10,947 bases of DNA from Methylococcaceae bacterium (GTDB lineage Bacteria > Pseudomonadota > Gammaproteobacteria > Methylococcales > Methylomonadaceae), in the NCBI GenBank assembly GCA_030699345.1, contig JAUYMX010000246.1:1-10947 (forward strand), read 5' to 3'. This document shows, piece after piece, positions 1-6,996 of the stretch; position 1 is the first letter of the stretch; each line of letters begins with the position of its first letter. A program made the translations under genes and the position numbers. A model generated the notes under the pieces. The model searched no databases and was not told the origin of the DNA. It was given only the letters and a program-made list of their open reading frames with translations.

Positions 1-306
1 GAACAAGCCGTTCCCGCTGCGTTTGGTAAGGTCTTTAAAGCCATGCTGGGCGGCGATTTAGCGGAGCTTACGAACGGCTTTAGCATCACCGGCACCAATC
101 AAAAAACTGCCTGGCAGTTAGAATTAATTCCCAAAGATGACATGATGAAAAAAATTATCAGCACGATTGTCTTGTCAGGTGACACCGAGGTGCGCAGCTT
201 GGAAATACGCGAAGCGGGCGGCAATATCACTCAAATTAATTTCGAACATATTACTCATCCAAGCGACATATCACCTGAGCAAGAAGCCGATTTTAAGCGT
301 TTGTAA
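1..306 (+). CDS. LolA-like periplasmic lipoprotein carrier homologue (3' end, partial)
   Basis: The frame is open from the first base of the window and ends in TAA at 304-306, so this is the C-terminal 101 residues of a protein whose start lies outside. The Met codon at 43 is internal to the open frame and need not be the start. The visible part alternates short beta strands of the type W-x-L-x-L-x-P (AWQLELIP), a helix-like KDDMMKKIISTI, then further strands (VRSLEIRE, GGNITQINFEHI). This pattern is typical of LolA-like outer-membrane lipoprotein carrier homologues, including those found near acyltransferases and MMPL exporters in aryl polyene-type clusters. Such proteins are periplasmic and bind acyl chains in a half-barrel. 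The assignment is by remembered pattern; signal peptide and N-terminal half cannot be seen. It is followed after 139 bp by aas in the same direction. Confidence 0.6.
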   Translation, partial: EQAVPAAFGKVFKAMLGGDLAELTNGFSITGTNQKTAWQLELIPKDDMMKKIISTIVLSGDTEVRSLEIREAGGNITQINFEHITHPSDISPEQEADFKRL

Positions 307-340
307 CATAACTGTTCGATGCTGATTTAGCAGGGTTGGT

Positions 341-346
341 TATAAT
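341..346 (+). promoter_or_regulatory. Candidate -10 box upstream of aas
   Basis: A perfect TATAAT lies 100 bp before the aas start. No convincing -35 hexamer is found at the usual 16-18 bp spacing, and the extended TGn is out of register by one base. If used, transcription would begin near 353 and leave a leader of about 90 nt containing the structured element at 367-423. It is inferred from motif alone. Confidence 0.35.
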
Positions 347-366
347 CTGCCAAATAATTTGTTCGA

Positions 367-423
367 GCCGCCAACCCATGCGGATAAAGCTTGCGAAAGC
401 TAACTTTGCGGGGCTCTGGCGGC
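367..423 (+). promoter_or_regulatory. Structured leader element before aas
   Basis: GCCGCCA (367-373) pairs perfectly with TGGCGGC (417-423). Inside it, CCC (375-377) can pair with GGG (411-413), and AGCTT/AAGCT (388-392 with 397-401) forms a hairpin closed by a GCGA loop of the GNRA class. A competing stem GAGCC (365-369) with GGCTC (412-416) excludes the outer stem, so two alternative folds exist. There is no T-tract after the outer stem (it continues CATTTATATG), which argues against an intrinsic terminator. The ribosome binding site of aas follows at 436-441. I could not match it to a riboswitch class known to me. Its function is unknown; a cis-regulatory leader is an inference. Confidence 0.4.
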
Positions 424-445
424 ATTTATATGTCCGGGAGGATGC

Positions 446-2587
446 ATGTTAAAAGTGGTGTTACGCTGGTTATTGACTCTCATTTATAAAGTTGAAGTCA
501 AAGGTCTGGATAATTATAAAAAAGCCGGCGAGCGGGTATTGATTATTGCCAATCACACGTCATTTCTGGATCCATTGTTGCTGGGCGTGTTTTTGCCCGA
601 CGAAATCACCTTTGCGATAAATACCCATATCGCCCAGCGCTGGTGGCTTAAGCCATTTTTGCGCTTGTCGCAGGTGTTTCCGATGGACCCTACGCACCCG
701 ATTTCATTAAAAAACCTGATTCATCATATGGAGGGCAATACCCGCACAGTGATTTTTCCTGAGGGCAGGATTACCGTCACCGGGTCGATGATGAAAATCT
801 ACGATGGCCCCGGCATGGTGGCGGATAAATCCGGCGCGACGATTTTGCCGATACGTATTGAAGGCGCCGAATACACGCATTTCTCCAGGTTGCGCAGTAT
901 CGTTCGCTTACGTTTTTTTCCGAAAATTACCATACAGATTTTGCCGCCTACGCACATTGCCGCGCGTAAAGAGTTGACCGGCAAAAACCGGCGTAAATAC
1001 AGCGGCCATGTGTTGGCCGACATCATGACTGAGATGATGTTTGCGACCAGTCATTATCAGCAAACTATTTTTTCCGGATTACTGGAAGCGCGCAAAATTC
1101 ACGGCGGCAAACACTCCGTTGCCGAGGATCTTGAGCGACTGCCGCTGACGTACGACAATCTTATAACCCGAACCTTGGCGATCGGCACGGCGTTAAAAAC
1201 AATTACTGCCAACGGCGAGCCGGTCGGGGTCTTTCTGCCTAATTCGACCAAAACATTGTGCGTCATCCTGGGTTTGCAGCTTCATGGCCGTGTGCCGGCC
1301 ATGTTGAACTATTCGACTGGCTCGGCAGGTATGCTGTCCGCCTGCACTACAGCGCAAGTCAAAACGGTACTGACTTCCCGGCGCTTTATTGACTTGGGTA
1401 AATTGGGTGAGGAAGCCGACCAGTTAGCGCAGCAGGTACGTTTGGTGTATCTGGAAGATTTGGCCGAACAAATCACCGGTTGGGATAAATTTAAGGCCTT
1501 ATTACTAAGTAAAACCTGTGGCTACTGGTATCAACCCGAGCAAATCAGTCCGGACAGTCCGGCGGTCATTTTGTTTACCTCCGGCTCTGAAGGCACGCCA
1601 AAAGGCGTGGTGCTGTCGCATGCCAACATTCTGGCCAATCACCGGCAAGTTGCGGCGCGCATCGCCTTTAATCCTCAGGATGTAGTGTTGAATTTTCTGC
1701 CGATGTTTCATTCCTTCGGCTTTACCGTCGGCACCTTGCTGCCGGTGCTTAACGGCATGACCACTTTCTTTTATCCAACCCCGCTGCATTTTGCGGTGAT
1801 TCCGGAAGTTGCTTACGAAATCAATGCCACCATCATGTTTGGCACCAATACCTTTTTTGCCGCCTACGGCAAGAAGGCGAACCCTTACGATTTTTATTCG
1901 TTGCGTTATGTGGTGGCCGGTGCGGAAAAGTTGCAGGAAACGACCCGGCAGTTGTGGGCGGAAAAATTCGGTATTCGCATTTTGGAAGGTTATGGCGCTA
2001 CTGAAACTGCGCCGGTTGCAGCAGTGAACACGCCGATGGACTTTAAAGCAGGGACTGTCGGTCGGTTGATGCCTGCGATGAGTTACCAGCTGCAACCGGT
2101 AACAGGCATTGAAGATGCCGGGCAATTACACGTGCATGGCCCTAACATCATGCTGGGCTATTTGCTGGCTAATAACCCCGGTCAATTAGTGCCGACGGAG
2201 TCGGTGTTCGGTAAAGGCTGGTACGACACTGGCGATATTGTTCACGTGGATGATGACGGTTTTATCAGCATACGCGGGCGCAGCAAGCGCTTTGCCAAAG
2301 TCGGCGGCGAGATGGTGTCACTGACGCTGGTTGAACAATTGGCTACCAATGCCTGGCCCGATGCGCACCATGCGGCGATCAGTGTGCCGGATGAAAAAAA
2401 GGGCGAGCAAATTATTCTGGTCACTACGCAAAAACAGGCAACGGTTGCCGAACTCGCCGCCAAATCCGGCGGTGTAACGCAAATCAGTCTGCCGCGCAAA
2501 ATAGTGCTGGTTGATGCCATTCCGGTAATGGCAACCGGCAAGACCAACTACCCGGCAGTGACGGCGCTGGTTACCGGAAAGGCGTAA
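446..2587 (+). CDS. aas: Bifunctional 2-acylglycerophosphoethanolamine acyltransferase / acyl-ACP synthetase
   Basis: Aas re-acylates lysophosphatidylethanolamine at the inner membrane, using a fatty acid that it first activates with ATP and loads onto its ACP subunit. The 713 residues match the roughly 719 of E. coli Aas and follow it along the whole length as I recall it. The N-terminal PlsC-type acyltransferase shows H-x4-D at H37-D42 (NHTSFLD) and FPEGR at 104-108. The C-terminal AMP-binding enzyme shows the P-loop TSGSEGTPKG at 378-387, GYGATE at 515-520, YDTGD at 593-597 and the adenylation lysine K699 in ATGKT. All key residues are present. The ATG at 446 follows GGGAGG (436-441) at short spacing; the ATG at 442 is out of frame. 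The gene ends 1 bp from the convergent transporter gene. Function is secure; regulation is unknown apart from the leader upstream. Confidence 0.95.
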   Translation: MLKVVLRWLLTLIYKVEVKGLDNYKKAGERVLIIANHTSFLDPLLLGVFLPDEITFAINTHIAQRWWLKPFLRLSQVFPMDPTHPISLKNLIHHMEGNTRTVIFPEGRITVTGSMMKIYDGPGMVADKSGATILPIRIEGAEYTHFSRLRSIVRLRFFPKITIQILPPTHIAARKELTGKNRRKYSGHVLADIMTEMMFATSHYQQTIFSGLLEARKIHGGKHSVAEDLERLPLTYDNLITRTLAIGTALKTITANGEPVGVFLPNSTKTLCVILGLQLHGRVPAMLNYSTGSAGMLSACTTAQVKTVLTSRRFIDLGKLGEEADQLAQQVRLVYLEDLAEQITGWDKFKALLLSKTCGYWYQPEQISPDSPAVILFTSGSEGTPKGVVLSHANILANHRQVAARIAFNPQDVVLNFLPMFHSFGFTVGTLLPVLNGMTTFFYPTPLHFAVIPEVAYEINATIMFGTNTFFAAYGKKANPYDFYSLRYVVAGAEKLQETTRQLWAEKFGIRILEGYGATETAPVAAVNTPMDFKAGTVGRLMPAMSYQLQPVTGIEDAGQLHVHGPNIMLGYLLANNPGQLVPTESVFGKGWYDTGDIVHVDDDGFISIRGRSKRFAKVGGEMVSLTLVEQLATNAWPDAHHAAISVPDEKKGEQIILVTTQKQATVAELAAKSGGVTQISLPRKIVLVDAIPVMATGKTNYPAVTALVTGKA

Positions 2588-2588
2588 T

Positions 2589-3965
2589 TTATTTGATGGA
2601 GTCCTTTAAAAAATCGTCCGGCATTATTTCACTGGAACTGATTGCGGCGGCCTTACCGCGGTTTTCATTGACTTTGGACAACAAAACCAGACCAACGATA
2701 AAAAACGATAAAGTCGACAGCAATGACATCCGGTGATCCCCGTCGCTCCAGTAATTTATCAGTCCGTAGCTCAGTGGTCCTAGTATTGCCGACAAGCGAT
2801 TAACCAATCCCCACAAGCCTAAAAACTCACCAGCCCGCTCGGTTGGTGAAAATTTACTGACTAAAGCGCGGCCGACAGCCTGGCTTGCCCCCATGGCCAC
2901 ACCGATAATATTTCCGGCTATCCACATATGCGCGGGCTGACGGGAAAGTAAAGCCGCCAGCACCGCAACAATCCAGATAATCAGTGAAATTGCCAAGGTA
3001 GGAACCGATCCTATTCGGTCTTGTAAATGCCCGCAAATAATTGCGCCAACAGCGGCAGTCACATTAACAACCATAATCAGCAAAATCAGTGACTGGGTGT
3101 CAAAGCCGATTACTTCCTGTGCATAAATGGCGGCCAGAACCACCACAGTGCTTACACCTGACTGGTATACGCCTAGTGTTATCAAAAACCACACCAAATC
3201 CCGGAAGCGGGCAGCTTCTTTAAAGGTGTGAGCCAACCGGGCATAGCTTAACTGTAGGCTGGATACGCTCTTGTCCCAGGCAACGGGGATCGCTCGCTCA
3301 CGCAGCCAAAGAAAGGTTGGGGTAGCTGTCAGCGCAAAGATGGTGGCGGTGATCAGGAGTGTGACAGGTACAAATTGGCTTTCAATCATCCCTTGTTGCT
3401 TGGCCCAAGTGATGTAGGCCAGACAAATCCCTAATGTCAGCAGGCCGCCGAAATAACCCAGACTCCAGCCATAACCGGACATTCTGCCCATATTCTCCTC
3501 AGGTACTATCTCCGGCAGAAAAGCGGCAATCAGATTTTCGCCGCTTGCAAACATGATTGCTGACAGGGTAACCAGCACCATCCCCAGCCAAATATCACCG
3601 GGGCCGACCAGTGCCAGCAAGGCTGTTGAAGCGATGCAGCCCACCGAGGAAATTAATAAAAAAATTTTCTTACATGCCCGATGATCGGCAATCGCACCGA
3701 GTAACGGCCCGCTGATCATGACGATAAAATTGGCGATGCCGATAGCTAGCGACCAAAGCAGGGTCGATAAACCGGGCGTGACGCCTTGCGCCGCACCGGC
3801 GACCACGCCAACAAAATAGGCGCTGAAAATAGTAGTTTGCACCACGGTGGTATAGCCGGAATTGGCGAAATCATATAAAGCCCATGACCATAATTCTCTC
3901 CGTCCTGCCCGGCCCATGAGGTGGCTATTTTCATCGGCCGAGGGTTTGTTCTGATTGTTATTCAT
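2589..3965 (-). CDS. MFS transporter of the UMF1 / Atg22-like family
   Basis: A polytopic inner-membrane protein with about 12 hydrophobic segments. The start of the first segment reads RRELWSWALYDFANSGY, the signature of the UMF1 branch of the major facilitator superfamily (vacuole effluxer Atg22-like). GPLLGAIADHRACKK fits the MFS loop 2-3 motif, and LPEIVPEENMGRMSG is a second family-typical stretch. Substrates of bacterial UMF1 proteins are mostly unknown; the eukaryotic relative Atg22 exports amino acids from the vacuole. The start is uncertain: ATG at 3965 gives 458 residues, and an in-frame TTG at 3983 would add six. Neither has a clear Shine-Dalgarno sequence. The gene lies 3' of a TetR gene on the same strand with a nested palindrome between them, so control by that repressor is plausible. 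It abuts aas tail to tail; a role in lysophospholipid movement, like that of LplT, would be pure conjecture. Confidence 0.88.
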   Translation of the reverse strand: MNNNQNKPSADENSHLMGRAGRRELWSWALYDFANSGYTTVVQTTIFSAYFVGVVAGAAQGVTPGLSTLLWSLAIGIANFIVMISGPLLGAIADHRACKKIFLLISSVGCIASTALLALVGPGDIWLGMVLVTLSAIMFASGENLIAAFLPEIVPEENMGRMSGYGWSLGYFGGLLTLGICLAYITWAKQQGMIESQFVPVTLLITATIFALTATPTFLWLRERAIPVAWDKSVSSLQLSYARLAHTFKEAARFRDLVWFLITLGVYQSGVSTVVVLAAIYAQEVIGFDTQSLILLIMVVNVTAAVGAIICGHLQDRIGSVPTLAISLIIWIVAVLAALLSRQPAHMWIAGNIIGVAMGASQAVGRALVSKFSPTERAGEFLGLWGLVNRLSAILGPLSYGLINYWSDGDHRMSLLSTLSFFIVGLVLLSKVNENRGKAAAISSSEIMPDDFLKDSIK

Positions 3966-3993
3966 ATCGTTGTAATCATTCAATATTATGGGT

Positions 3994-4023
3994 GGCGTTA
4001 AAGTTGCCGGACCGGCAAACGCC
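3994..4023. promoter_or_regulatory. Nested inverted repeat, candidate operator between tetR-type gene and transporter
   Basis: TTGCCGG (4004-4010) and CCGGCAA (4012-4018) form a 7-bp palindrome around a single central base. It is flanked by GGCGTT (3994-3999) and AACGCC (4018-4023), a second, outer pair of complementary arms sharing one base. The element fills much of the 48-bp gap after the regulator stop codon and lies about 30 bp before the transporter ATG. The size suits a TetR-family operator, but no second copy is obvious upstream of the regulator. A hairpin in a joint transcript is the alternative; no T-tract follows on the minus strand. Confidence 0.4.
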
Positions 4024-4031
4024 CTAATGTT

Positions 4032-4655
4032 CTATTGAGCGGGTAACTCAGCCAGCCAGCCGCGGATAAAATTTCTTACTAATAGTATCCCACTATCGTT
4101 GAGATGGTCTGGCGTTGCGGCAATAGGTTTGCCAATTAAAAACAGCATGCCTATGCCATGAATGCCGGCCCATAAGCTTCGTGCCGCCAAGGTGATTTCC
4201 GGTTCTGGACGTTGTGGCGCCAGTTGGTGTAGCGGGATGGCAAATTGCCGGGTTATCACATCAATTCTTTGCTGAAGCCAGTCAATATCGACTGGGCTCA
4301 CATTTCCAGGGGTACGATAGTCGAAGACAATTTGCCACCGGTTAATATTGCGACTGGCGTAATTCAAATACGCTTTGGCTAGTTCTTCAAGGCATTGTTC
4401 TTTATTTTCAGCTTCCTGCTCTCTGACTAGGGTCAAGCGTGCTGCGACATTATCTAATGTGCTGGCATTAAAATGCGTAATCAAATGCGTCATGCTGGGG
4501 AACACCATGTAAATACTGCCCACGGTATAGCCGATGTCTCCTGCAATCTGACGAGCAGTTAACTTATCAACACCATCGCGAGTTATTATTTCTTCAGCAG
4601 AATCCAGAATCATGTCTTTGATTTCTGTCAGGCTGTGTTTTCGTCGTCGTGCCAT
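4032..4655 (-). CDS. TetR/AcrR family transcriptional regulator with WHG-type C-terminal domain
   Basis: A 207-residue DNA-binding repressor by family. The N-terminus is basic (MARRRKH), followed by a TetR helix-turn-helix: helix 1 from about residue 9, then TARQIAGDIGYTVGSIYMVF at 33-52 with the usual G-x-x-x-G-S-I-Y-x-x-F spacing. The C-terminal ligand and dimer domain contains SLWAGIHGIGML (160-171), which resembles the WHG motif of a common TetR C-terminal family. The ligand cannot be told from sequence. The ATG at 4655 has no clear Shine-Dalgarno sequence. The gene lies 61 bp downstream of recQ on the same strand and 66 bp upstream of the UMF1 transporter, whose expression it most likely controls. 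That relationship is inferred from gene order and the palindrome in the gap. Confidence 0.9.
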   Translation of the reverse strand: MARRRKHSLTEIKDMILDSAEEIITRDGVDKLTARQIAGDIGYTVGSIYMVFPSMTHLITHFNASTLDNVAARLTLVREQEAENKEQCLEELAKAYLNYASRNINRWQIVFDYRTPGNVSPVDIDWLQQRIDVITRQFAIPLHQLAPQRPEPEITLAARSLWAGIHGIGMLFLIGKPIAATPDHLNDSGILLVRNFIRGWLAELPAQ

Positions 4656-4716
4656 AAAAATACAAGTTGCTTGGCGGATTTGCTAACCGCTCTTATTGAA
4701 TGAATATCTCTGCAGT

Positions 4717-6858
4717 CTAGTGCGCCAACGCTGCGCGGATGCAACGTAAGATGCCGTAACTATAACGGCCTTCAAAGTGGTCGAACACTGGTTTAACTGC
4801 GGCGTTGTGGGCTTCTGACAAGTCGAGGATGGCTTGTTTGATCTCGGTGATTTCTTGTTCGGGCAATTCTACTACATCTTGTAGCGCTAGTTGTCCTTGT
4901 TCTACCGACTGAGCCAAGTGGCCGAAGATGGTGGTTTCCTGCAATCCGCGTTGTTGAGCAATTTTCTCCACGTTGTAGCCAAGTCTAAATAAGGCGACCG
5001 TCTCCTCGGTGGTATCCGACAAGCCAATTGGGCCGCTGGGCGTGGGCTCGTTAAATTCATGGATAACGGCGAGAAAGTCATCGGCATAAAGCTCCAGCTT
5101 ACGTTCGCCAATGCCCGATAACATGGCCATTTGCTGGCGGTTGGTGGGCTTGGCTTCCAGCATTGCCATCAAAGTTGCGTCATGAAAGATCACATACGGC
5201 GGCACATCCTGGGCATCGGCAATGGTTTTGCGTTTGGCGCGCAGGGCATTCCAAAGTAATGAACTTTGATTGTTGGCAAACTCCCTGCCTGCGGTTTTAC
5301 TGCCTTTGACTTTCTCCGGTTGTAAATCTTTGCGTAGCATCAGTGTTTGCTCGCCGCGCAAAATCGGTCGACAGGCTTCCGTCAGGCGCAGGGAGCCGAA
5401 GTTGTCAAAATCCACGGCAACCAAACTTCGTGCGACTAACTGCCTGAATACCGAATGCCATTGTTTCTCATCCAGTTGTTTGCCGATACCAAAGGTGGAA
5501 AGTTTGTCGTGGGCAGAACTGACAATTCGTTCGGTGGTTTTGCCGAGTAACACGTCTACTAAATAAGCTACGCCGTAACGCTGCTGGGTACGATGTATGC
5601 ACGATAAAGCCTGTTGAGCGGCGAGCGTGCCGTCCCAGGTCTCGACCGGTTTTAAGCAGGTATCGCAATTGCCGCAGGGCTGTTCAAGCGTGTCGCCAAA
5701 ATAATTTAATAAGCCCTGGCGTCGGCAATGCACTTGTTCGCACAACGCCAACATGGCTTCCAATTTATGATATTCGATACGTTTGTGGGCTTCGTCGGCA
5801 TTGGAACTTGCCAACATTTGCCGCAAGGTGATCACATCTTGCAGGCCATAAGCCATCCAGGCATTAGCCGCTATGCCGTCGCGCCCGGCTCGGCCGGTTT
5901 CTTGGTAATACGCTTCAACGCTTTTCGGTAAATCCAGATGCGCGACAAAACGCACGTTGGGTTTGTCGATACCCATGCCAAAAGCGATGGTGGCCACCAT
6001 CACCAGGCCTTCTTCCATTAAAAAGCGGTGCTGATGCCGTTGCCGTAAGTCGTTAGTCATACCGGCATGATAAGGCAGCGAGTTAACACCTTTGCTGGTC
6101 AGCCATTCGGCGGTGGCATCGACTTTTTTGCGCGACAGGCAATAAACGATACCGGCATCACCGGCATGCTCAGCACGAATAAAGTCCAGCAATTGTTGCT
6201 TGGCATTTTGTTTTTGGACGATGCGATAGCGAATATTGGGCCGGTCGAAGCCGCTTTGGAAATGTCGGGCTTGCTCCAGCCCTAAGCGCAGTTTGATTTC
6301 CTGTTGAGTTTTGTCGTCAGCGGTAGCAGTCAGCGCAATGCGCGGCACTTCAGGAAAACGCTCATGCAGCATCGACAATTGCAGATAATCGGCGCGAAAA
6401 TCATGGCCCCATTGCGAGACGCAATGCGCCTCATCGATGGCAAACAGCGCAATTTGCAGGCGTTTAAATAACGCCACGGTGCGCTCTGAAGCCAAACGTT
6501 CCGGTGCGATGTACAGCAAATCCAGCTCGCCATTGAGTAATTGCTGTTCGATCTGGCGGGCTTGTTCAAGCGAGAGCGCAGAATTGAGAAACGCAGCTTT
6601 CACGCCCAGTTGCAACAACGCGCTGACTTGATCCTGCATTAGCGCAATCAATGGCGACACGATGATGCCGACGCCGGGCCTTAGTAGCGCCGGGATTTGA
6701 TAACACAGCGATTTACCGCCGCCAGTAGGCATTAATACCAGCGCATCCTGGCCGGACAACACATGCTCAATGACTTGCTGCTGATGACCGCGAAACCGGT
6801 CATAGCCGAACACTGTTTTGAGCACATCAAGAGGAGAATGATTTACCGCGACGGCCAT
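4717..6858 (-). CDS. recQ: ATP-dependent DNA helicase RecQ with extra C-terminal HTH domain
   Basis: A 3'-5' superfamily 2 helicase acting in recombination and stalled-fork repair. Visible parts in order: Walker A MPTGGGKS (43-50), DEAH box with the aromatic-rich loop DEAHCVSQWGHDFR (142-155), motif III TATA (177-180), motif VI QETGRAGRDG (319-328), a four-cysteine zinc site C378, C395, C398 and C401, a winged-helix RQC region (about 405-515), and an HRDC domain (about 530-603). About 100 further residues (612-713) contain ETVALFRLGYNVEKIAQQRG and read as a helicase-associated helix-turn-helix of the HTH_40 kind. This makes it 713 residues against 609 in E. coli. The ATG at 6858 has no strong ribosome binding site, and no better start is seen. 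It diverges from gshA across 138 bp. Confidence 0.95.
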   Translation of the reverse strand: MAVAVNHSPLDVLKTVFGYDRFRGHQQQVIEHVLSGQDALVLMPTGGGKSLCYQIPALLRPGVGIIVSPLIALMQDQVSALLQLGVKAAFLNSALSLEQARQIEQQLLNGELDLLYIAPERLASERTVALFKRLQIALFAIDEAHCVSQWGHDFRADYLQLSMLHERFPEVPRIALTATADDKTQQEIKLRLGLEQARHFQSGFDRPNIRYRIVQKQNAKQQLLDFIRAEHAGDAGIVYCLSRKKVDATAEWLTSKGVNSLPYHAGMTNDLRQRHQHRFLMEEGLVMVATIAFGMGIDKPNVRFVAHLDLPKSVEAYYQETGRAGRDGIAANAWMAYGLQDVITLRQMLASSNADEAHKRIEYHKLEAMLALCEQVHCRRQGLLNYFGDTLEQPCGNCDTCLKPVETWDGTLAAQQALSCIHRTQQRYGVAYLVDVLLGKTTERIVSSAHDKLSTFGIGKQLDEKQWHSVFRQLVARSLVAVDFDNFGSLRLTEACRPILRGEQTLMLRKDLQPEKVKGSKTAGREFANNQSSLLWNALRAKRKTIADAQDVPPYVIFHDATLMAMLEAKPTNRQQMAMLSGIGERKLELYADDFLAVIHEFNEPTPSGPIGLSDTTEETVALFRLGYNVEKIAQQRGLQETTIFGHLAQSVEQGQLALQDVVELPEQEITEIKQAILDLSEAHNAAVKPVFDHFEGRYSYGILRCIRAALAH

Positions 6859-6940
6859 GGTGTTTATTTTTTCTGTAGAAATAGCTTAGGAGCGGTTGAT
6901 TTAGGACTCATAGACAATTTTGCCAGTGCCCCAATAAGTT

Positions 6941-6968
6941 AAAGCTTTTATAATGGCGCGATTATATC
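6941..6968. promoter_or_regulatory. Candidate divergent promoter elements between recQ and gshA
   Basis: A TATAAT on the plus strand at 6949-6954 could serve gshA, whose ATG is 43 bp further on. On the minus strand another TATAAT reads 6966 to 6961 and could serve recQ with a leader near 95 nt. Neither has a good -35 hexamer at standard spacing. The 138-bp gap has no gene. The call rests on motifs plus divergent gene arrangement. Confidence 0.3.
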
Positions 6969-6996
6969 AGGACTGACAGGTACACACGCCCACACC

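Noticed and set aside
353..430. Cyclic-di-GMP (GEMM) or other known riboswitch upstream of aas
   Set aside because: The GNRA hairpin is suggestive, but the conserved GEMM blocks around it are absent, and no other class consensus I know fits.
367..430. Intrinsic terminator of the LolA-like gene
   Set aside because: The GC stem is followed by CATTTATATG rather than a run of T, and a TATAAT lies upstream, so a leader of aas is the better reading.
1505..2125. 206-residue minus-strand open frame inside aas
   Set aside because: Shadow of aas: rich in His, Arg and Gln with no recognisable domain or start signal, and the plus strand encodes an intact conserved enzyme.
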